Assembly (NCBI GenBank): GCA_016291895.1 | Contig: JAEEZO010000030.1 | Coordinates: 1 to 11,347 of the forward strand | DNA length: 11,347 nt | DNA from: Caryophanales bacterium | GTDB taxonomy: Bacteria > Bacillota_I > Bacilli_A > RF39 > UBA660 | Direction of reading: 5' to 3' | In this document: piece by piece, positions 7,900 through 11,347 of the stretch | Numbering within the stretch: position 1 is the first letter of the stretch | Layout of the letters: every line of letters starts with the position of its first letter | The notes under the pieces: model-generated | Told to the model about the DNA's origin: nothing | What the model saw: only the letters and a program-made list of their open reading frames with translations | Database searches by the model: none | Translations under genes and position numbers: made by a program

Positions 7900-7929
7900 A
7901 AAAAAGAAGAAAAAAACATTTTTTCTTCT
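7900..7929 (-). terminator. Rho-independent terminator of the SH3b/WXG operon
   Basis: Arms AGAAGAAAAAA (7905-7915) and TTTTTTCTTCT (7919-7929) enclose a three-base loop and are followed on the minus strand by a T run. The stem overlaps the TAG stop of the SH3b gene. The stem is almost all A:T, so it may be weaker than the others. Confidence 0.72.
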
Positions 7930-8974
7930 AATTTCCTTCAAAAGTATAACCATCTAATTCTTTTGGTGTACTTCTTGGTTCTTGTCTTTTTACATATTGT
8001 TTACTAATGAATCCTTCTTTTTGCTTATATCGAACACGATACCATTCAGGAGTTTCTTCTAAGATAACTACTTCAGCATCTTTATCTAATTTATCGATAA
8101 TATTGTCAGCTTCAGTAGTATCGGAACTTCTTAAACGAACTTTATCTCCTGTTACTAAAGCGCGATCACTTTCTTTACTATAAGCTTGTCGCATATCTTC
8201 TTCACTATCATACCAATCTAGCATATCTTCACGCATAAAACCTGTTTCAATCTTACCTTCGCTATTACGATATGAAACAATATACCAAGCCTTCTCGTTA
8301 TCATAATCAGGAACAGGAGTATATCCTATAACATGAACATAAGTTCCTTTATCAGCAGTTGTTAAAACATCCCCGCCAGGAGTTTCACGCACTCTAACAC
8401 CACGTTCATTTACTCTTGCAAAACCACCAGTTTCTTCAACCGTAAATCCTAATTTACTATCTCCACCAGTTTCCTCTAAACAATCTTTTTTAACATAACC
8501 AACATGACCTGGCTTTCCATCTGCTCGATAACATATTACAAGTGCATATGGGTCATCAGGATCACCAGAATCTATTACTTTAAATAGATATCCTTCTTTA
8601 ATAGACATAAATGATGTCTTAGAATTTCCTTTTTCTCCTAATAAAGAACCTGGTTTTTTAGCAATCATATCATAATTAGGATAAAGTACTTCAGGAGCTT
8701 CAGAATTATCACTACTTTCTCCTTCTGGATTTAATATTGAATCTATTATCTTATCATCAAGAGTTACTTGATCATTAAAATTATTACAAGCATTGATTTC
8801 ATCTGTACACATTGTAATTAAATAATTAACTTGATCTATTACTTCTTGATAAGGAACATTATATGGACAAGATGATTTACCATTAGTAATATTAGTCAAA
8901 CCTTTTTTTAACTCACTTAAAGCTAAATCTAAATACTCTAAGCCATTTGTAACACTATCTGTATTAATCGTCAT
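7928..8974 (-). CDS. SH3b-repeat protein with LXG/WXG-like helical N-terminus; candidate type VII-exported wall-binding protein
   Basis: The 348 residues count from the chosen ATG. Residues about 1-80 are two predicted helices around a CPYNVPY turn (36-42), with no signal peptide, as in type VII substrates. A short acidic linker is followed by bacterial SH3-like units at about 97-167 (weaker), 185-253 (VRVRETPGGDVL, WYIVSYR, GFMREDML) and 272-330 (VRLRSS, WYRVRY, GFISKQYV). SH3b domains usually bind peptidoglycan, so the protein probably acts at the wall; no catalytic domain is visible. The GTG three codons upstream lies inside the AAAGGTG ribosome site and is not the start. The gene overlaps the preceding one by 11 bases, indicating translational coupling. 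Its base composition is richer in G+C than its neighbours, 27 of 60 in 8341-8400. Replacement of a toxin domain by wall-binding units is inferred. Confidence 0.8.
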   Translation of the reverse strand: MTINTDSVTNGLEYLDLALSELKKGLTNITNGKSSCPYNVPYQEVIDQVNYLITMCTDEINACNNFNDQVTLDDKIIDSILNPEGESSDNSEAPEVLYPNYDMIAKKPGSLLGEKGNSKTSFMSIKEGYLFKVIDSGDPDDPYALVICYRADGKPGHVGYVKKDCLEETGGDSKLGFTVEETGGFARVNERGVRVRETPGGDVLTTADKGTYVHVIGYTPVPDYDNEKAWYIVSYRNSEGKIETGFMREDMLDWYDSEEDMRQAYSKESDRALVTGDKVRLRSSDTTEADNIIDKLDKDAEVVILEETPEWYRVRYKQKEGFISKQYVKRQEPRSTPKELDGYTFEGN

Positions 8975-9209
8975 TAGTATCACCTTTTTGTCTTTCTCTT
9001 TCTATTTCAGCACTTATCTTACTGTTAAGTAAATTAATATTACCTCTGACAATACTTATATTAGAGATTAAAATAGAAAGGTTATCTAAAACAATATCTG
9101 TTATTCCATTATCATTATCGGCATATATTAAAGAATTAGCTTTCGTTAAATATTCAGATGCTGTACTTAGATTACTCATTGCTGCATTATTTTCACTTAT
9201 TGCTGACAT
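8964..9209 (-). CDS. Small helical protein, candidate LXG-associated partner
   Basis: An 81-residue protein predicted to be a helical hairpin. Helix one spans about 5-30 (NNAAMSNLSTASEYL), a polar turn of YADNDNG follows, helix two spans about 37-72, and the tail is acidic and disordered. There is no WXG, signal peptide or cysteine. Size, fold and place directly before a larger protein with a helical N-terminus match the small LXG-associated alpha-helical proteins that accompany type VII LXG substrates in Firmicutes, but I cannot assign a named family. The ATG has AGAGGTG overlapping the TAG stop of the preceding gene. Its own last 11 bases overlap the SH3b gene, so translation of the two is probably coupled and their products may be made in equal amounts and pair. 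Confidence 0.78.
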   Translation of the reverse strand: MSAISENNAAMSNLSTASEYLTKANSLIYADNDNGITDIVLDNLSILISNISIVRGNINLLNSKISAEIERERQKGDTNDD

Positions 9210-9218
9210 AATTCACCT

Positions 9219-9500
9219 CTACCCTAAATTATTAACGGTATCTCTATTTTCAAGATTAGCCTCTTCATACATACCATTAATTTTCTTTACATCACTAATA
9301 ATATTATCAATTATAGAATTAATATTATTACATGTACTTATTAAACTACCATTTATAAAACCTTCAATATCTTCTTTTTTACTTCCTTCATAAGAATTTA
9401 ATGAAAGATTTTCATAATAACAAGCTATAATATTCGTCTTTATAGTTTCTAGGCTAGTAATAACATCATTTACAGAATCGAAATTAATTATTATATTCAT
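9219..9500 (-). CDS. Small helical ESX-like protein, candidate LXG-associated partner
   Basis: A 93-residue protein of predicted helix-turn-helix-hairpin form. Helix one is about 8-33, the central turn is around LNSYEGSKKED (34-44), and helix two is about 45-80. The end reads MYEEANLENRD, resembling the C-terminal ends of WXG100/ESX partners, although the YxxxD/E export motif is not exact (Tyr-Glu-Glu-Ala-Asn). There is no WXG triplet, signal peptide or membrane helix. The start lies only 2 bases after the WXG100-like gene stop. The ribosome site is weak (GGCGAG within the end of the previous gene), so it probably depends on translational coupling. It is the second gene of the four-gene operon. 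A partner or chaperone for the SH3b protein is likely from position alone. Confidence 0.78.
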   Translation of the reverse strand: MNIIINFDSVNDVITSLETIKTNIIACYYENLSLNSYEGSKKEDIEGFINGSLISTCNNINSIIDNIISDVKKINGMYEEANLENRDTVNNLG

Positions 9501-9502
9501 TT

Positions 9503-9778
9503 TTAACTCGCCGCCTTATATCTATCTAAAAGAGCATGAATTTGGTTTAAAACATCTTCTATTTCTTCCATACCATCTTTTTCTATTTTTTTAATTTCTT
9601 CTATTCTACTATTAGTATTACTAATAAATTCTTCCGTTGTTCGATCTTTCCAACTAGAAGTAATACCATTAACAATATGTTCTAGCTTTGTTATTTCATT
9701 ATCAACTAGAGTACTTCTTGTTGATAAATTAGATAATTCATTATCAAAACTTCCTTTATAGTTACGATATATTCCCAT
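9503..9778 (-). CDS. WXG100-family ESX-like protein
   Basis: A 91-residue protein with the layout of WXG100 (EsxA-like) proteins: two helices joined by a turn at SSWKDRTTEEF (41-51). Trp43 stands where the WXG tryptophan belongs, but the glycine position is Asp45. The charged second helix (about 46-86) ends in LLDRYKAA, and no signal peptide is present. Family members are small secreted dimers exported by type VII systems through the ESX ATPase. It is the first gene of the operon, 16 bases below a consensus promoter, with AGGAGG upstream. It resembles subfamilies that serve single LXG substrates as much as EsxA itself. No EssA, EssB or EssC gene is present in this window, so the exporter must lie elsewhere if this is a type VII substrate. 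Confidence 0.82.
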   Translation of the reverse strand: MGIYRNYKGSFDNELSNLSTRSTLVDNEITKLEHIVNGITSSWKDRTTEEFISNTNSRIEEIKKIEKDGMEEIEDVLNQIHALLDRYKAAS

Positions 9779-9794
9779 AATATCCTCCTATTTA

Positions 9795-9823
9795 ATATTA
9801 TCAATTTTTATAATAATTATCAA
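9795..9823 (-). promoter_or_regulatory. Sigma-A-type promoter of the WXG/SH3b operon
   Basis: TTGATA (9818-9823), a 17-base spacer, and TATAAT-like TAATAT (9795-9800) on the minus strand. The predicted start near 9788 lies at the AGGAGG site (9784-9789), about 10 bases before the ATG. With a near-consensus -35, it is one of the strongest promoters in the window. Confidence 0.78.
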
Positions 9824-9834
9824 CTTATTAACAT

Positions 9835-9860
9835 AAAAAAAGAAACATTATAATGTTTCT
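9835..9860 (-). terminator. Rho-independent terminator of lspA-rluD
   Basis: The perfect palindrome AGAAACATTA/TAATGTTTCT (9841-9860) is followed on the minus strand by six T. The hairpin lies partly inside the last codons of rluD and its stop (9848-9850). It separates the housekeeping pair from the WXG operon. Confidence 0.78.
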
Positions 9861-10735
9861 TCTAATTCATTTAAAATATCATTAAATTCTTTTGGAGGAT
9901 CTACTTCAAAATGAATTCTTTTATTATCACGAGGATTATTAAAATCAATTTCTTTTGAATGTAACATTTGTCCAAAAGATGGATTAAAACATTTACCATA
10001 AATAGGATCATTCGTTACGGGATGACCAATATATTTCATATGAACTCTTATTTGATGAGTTCTACCAGTATCAAGAATACATTCTATTAAAGTATGATTT
10101 TTAAATCTTTTTAAGACTTTAAAGTTTGTTCTTGCTTCTTTACTATTAACATCAGTAACCATCATTTTTTCACGGTCTTTAGGATCCCTTCCAATTGGGG
10201 CATCAATCGTTCCCGTATCATGATTAATAACACCATCAACAAGAGCAAGGTAAATTCTTTTAACACTCTTTTCTTTAATCATTTTAGATAGTTTATCATG
10301 AGTCCAATCATTTTTAGCAACTAGCATAAGGCCACTAGTATCTTTATCAAGACGATGAACAATACCTGGTCTTAATTTATCATTGGACAAATTATATTTA
10401 CCTAAAAGGGCATTTACTAAAGTGCCAGTATAATTACCAGGAGCTGGATGCGTTACCATTCCACTTTTTTTATTAATAACTAACAAGTCATCATTTTCAT
10501 AAACAATATCTAATGGAATATCTTCTCCTTTAATATCAATATTAAAATCAAGTTCATCATTTATTTTTATAACATCATCAATGCTTACTTTATAACTAGC
10601 TTTTACTACTTTACCATTTACAAGAATCTTATCTTCATCAAGTAGTTTTTTTATTTTACTTCTTGAAATATCAAGATTACTAGCAAGGTAACTATCAAGT
10701 CTTATATTACTTTCTTCTACTACTACTTCTTTCAT
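9848..10735 (-). CDS. rluD: RluD-type 23S rRNA pseudouridine synthase (RluA family)
   Basis: A cytosolic enzyme that isomerises uridine to pseudouridine in RNA, usually 23S rRNA. Its 295 residues match the family length. An S4 RNA-binding domain occupies about 11-58 (RLDSYLASNLDISRSKI). The catalytic domain contains VINKKSGMVTHPAPG (86-100), HRLDKDTSGLMLVAKN (127-142) with catalytic Asp130, RTHQIRVHM (225-233), and the region ending around HFEVDPP. The ATG has AAGGAG seven bases upstream. The gene overlaps lspA by 29 bases, the common Firmicute lspA-rluD (ylyB) order, so both are on one transcript. In B. subtilis the equivalent gene is ylyB, and the symbol rluD is given by similarity; the exact target uridines cannot be read from the sequence. 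Nothing suggests damage. Confidence 0.92.
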   Translation of the reverse strand: MKEVVVEESNIRLDSYLASNLDISRSKIKKLLDEDKILVNGKVVKASYKVSIDDVIKINDELDFNIDIKGEDIPLDIVYENDDLLVINKKSGMVTHPAPGNYTGTLVNALLGKYNLSNDKLRPGIVHRLDKDTSGLMLVAKNDWTHDKLSKMIKEKSVKRIYLALVDGVINHDTGTIDAPIGRDPKDREKMMVTDVNSKEARTNFKVLKRFKNHTLIECILDTGRTHQIRVHMKYIGHPVTNDPIYGKCFNPSFGQMLHSKEIDFNNPRDNKRIHFEVDPPKEFNDILNELEETL

Positions 10736-11183
10736 TTCGTAACTCCTTAAAATAATTAATTACCAATAATATTACACCTATAACAATAAAAGTATCTGCA
10801 AAATTAAAGATTGGATAATCATAACCAAAGATTTTAAAATCTAAAAAATCAATTACATAATTATATACAATACGATCAAATAAATTACCTAAAATACCAC
10901 CTGTTATCATTGAAAAAGCAAAACCTTCTAGTTTATTCATATCTTCTTTATTCATATATTTATATATAAAAAATAAAGCTATAACAGTCATTATTATTAA
11001 TAATATTTGTCTATCTTTTAAAATACTAAAAGCTGCTCCATTATTATGAGCAAGGGTAAGATAAAAGAAATTCTTAATTACTTTAATACTTTCATTAACT
11101 TCTAATATTTTTGACATTACTACTTTACTAATTAAATCGATAAAAAAGAAAAGAAAAGTAATTATAAAATATTTCTTTTTCAT
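10707..11183 (-). CDS. lspA: Lipoprotein signal peptidase (signal peptidase II)
   Basis: A membrane aspartic protease that cleaves the signal peptide of prolipoproteins before the lipidated cysteine. The chosen ATG gives 158 residues, the usual length. Four membrane helices are visible at about 5-25, 58-76, 86-104 and 127-146. Conserved residues are Asn48 in AHNNGAAFS, Asp103 in GNLFDR and Asp130 in FNFADTF, the two aspartates being the catalytic pair. A longer frame with TTG eight codons upstream is less likely: the -10 box TATAAT falls inside it, and GGTGAT sits correctly before the ATG. The tail ELRNERSSSRRK is basic and cytosolic. It is first in a unit with the pseudouridine synthase. A substrate in this window is the amidase lipoprotein with lipobox LIGC. 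Confidence 0.94.
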   Translation of the reverse strand: MKKKYFIITFLFFFIDLISKVVMSKILEVNESIKVIKNFFYLTLAHNNGAAFSILKDRQILLIIMTVIALFFIYKYMNKEDMNKLEGFAFSMITGGILGNLFDRIVYNYVIDFLDFKIFGYDYPIFNFADTFIVIGVILLVINYFKELRNERSSSRRK

Positions 11184-11198
11184 AATATCACCAATAAC

Positions 11199-11226
11199 AT
11201 TATACAATAAAAAAGAGAGTTTTCAC
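11199..11226 (-). promoter_or_regulatory. Likely lspA-rluD promoter
   Basis: TATAAT (11199-11204) on the minus strand, 15 bases before the lspA ATG. GTGAAA (11221-11226), 16 bases further up, matches four of six -35 positions but sits in the loop of the preceding terminator. The start would fall near 11192, at the GGTG site. Confidence 0.5.
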
Positions 11227-11235
11227 TCTCTTTTT
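11209..11235 (-). terminator. Rho-independent terminator of the upstream partial gene
   Basis: Arms AAAAAGAGAGT (11210-11220) and ACTCTCTTTTT (11225-11235) enclose a four-base loop, with a short T run on the minus strand. The hairpin overlaps the TAA stop of the gene at the right edge. Confidence 0.82.
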
Positions 11236-11347
11236 AACCTAATGTTTTAATTTTTGGAATATCGTCATTAATAGAATTATTAACATACATACCACTTTCT
11301 TCAATATTATATGGAATTGTTATTACAGCTCCTGTACTACGTGAAAT
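11234..11347 (-). CDS. C-terminal fragment of an unidentified protein
   Basis: An open minus-strand frame enters from the right edge and ends in TAA at 11234-11236. It gives 37 residues that read in part STGAVITIPYNIEESGMYV and end in DDIPKIKTLG. A terminator lies on its stop codon, which is how real genes end throughout this window. The fragment is too short to assign. It does not look like the zinc-binding end of IleS, the usual gene before lspA in Firmicutes. Confidence 0.6.
   Translation of the reverse strand: MSRSTGAVITIPYNIEESGMYVNNSINDDIPKIKTLG

Noticed and set aside
9779..9847. A riboswitch or structured leader before the WXG operon
   Set aside because: The gap of 69 bases is fully used by the rluD terminator, a promoter and the ribosome site, and the predicted leader is only about 10 bases.
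1..11347. UGA-as-tryptophan code (Mollicutes-like)
   Set aside because: Frames are intact under the standard code, checked tryptophans are TGG, and peptidoglycan-acting proteins are present.

Overview
Organism: the window is very AT-rich DNA from a bacterium that appears to be a low-GC Firmicute. The evidence is strong AGGAGG-type Shine-Dalgarno sites, sigma-A-type promoters, a PcrA-type helicase with a C-terminal Tudor domain, an lspA-rluD gene pair, and WXG100/LXG-like small proteins. Tryptophan residues I checked are encoded by TGG and the frames are intact with UGA read as stop, so the standard bacterial code fits. A lipoprotein N-acetylmuramoyl-L-alanine amidase and a bacterial-SH3 protein imply a peptidoglycan wall, which argues against a true Mycoplasma. 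A gut-type Bacilli lineage (Erysipelotrichales, RF39 or similar) is my inference, not something the sequence proves.

Layout: all genes lie on the minus strand, so transcription runs from high to low coordinates. At the right edge is the tail of an unidentified gene (11234-11347). Next is a housekeeping pair, lspA (11183-10707) and an RluD-type pseudouridine synthase (10735-9848), overlapping by 29 bases. Then comes an accessory island of nine genes (9778-2996). Its first operon encodes three small helical WXG100/LXG-partner-like proteins and a fourth protein with a helical N-terminus and SH3b repeats. A second unit encodes the lipoprotein amidase and a cytosolic helical protein of unknown function. 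A third encodes a single-pass membrane protein of unknown function. A fourth encodes a helical-N-terminus alpha/beta hydrolase and another small helical protein. The window ends with pcrA/uvrD (2930-828) and a truncated sugar nucleotidyltransferase (762-1).

How the genes may work together: the island looks like a set of type VII (ESX/T7SSb) substrates and partners plus cell-wall enzymes, but no secretion ATPase (EssC) or membrane apparatus is encoded here. LspA would process the amidase lipoprotein, and the SH3b protein could bind peptidoglycan after export. A functional link between these genes is inferred from adjacency and domain content only.

Transcription architecture: six of the seven gene junctions between transcription units or at their ends show the same compact design. 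A Rho-independent hairpin overlaps or abuts the stop codon of the upstream gene. In five of these it is followed within about 20-75 bases by a TATAAT-like -10 box lying only 15-18 nt upstream of the next ATG, so predicted 5' leaders are about 9-12 nt and begin at the Shine-Dalgarno site. No intergenic stretch exceeds about 105 bases, and no RNA genes, CRISPR arrays or insertion sequences were seen.
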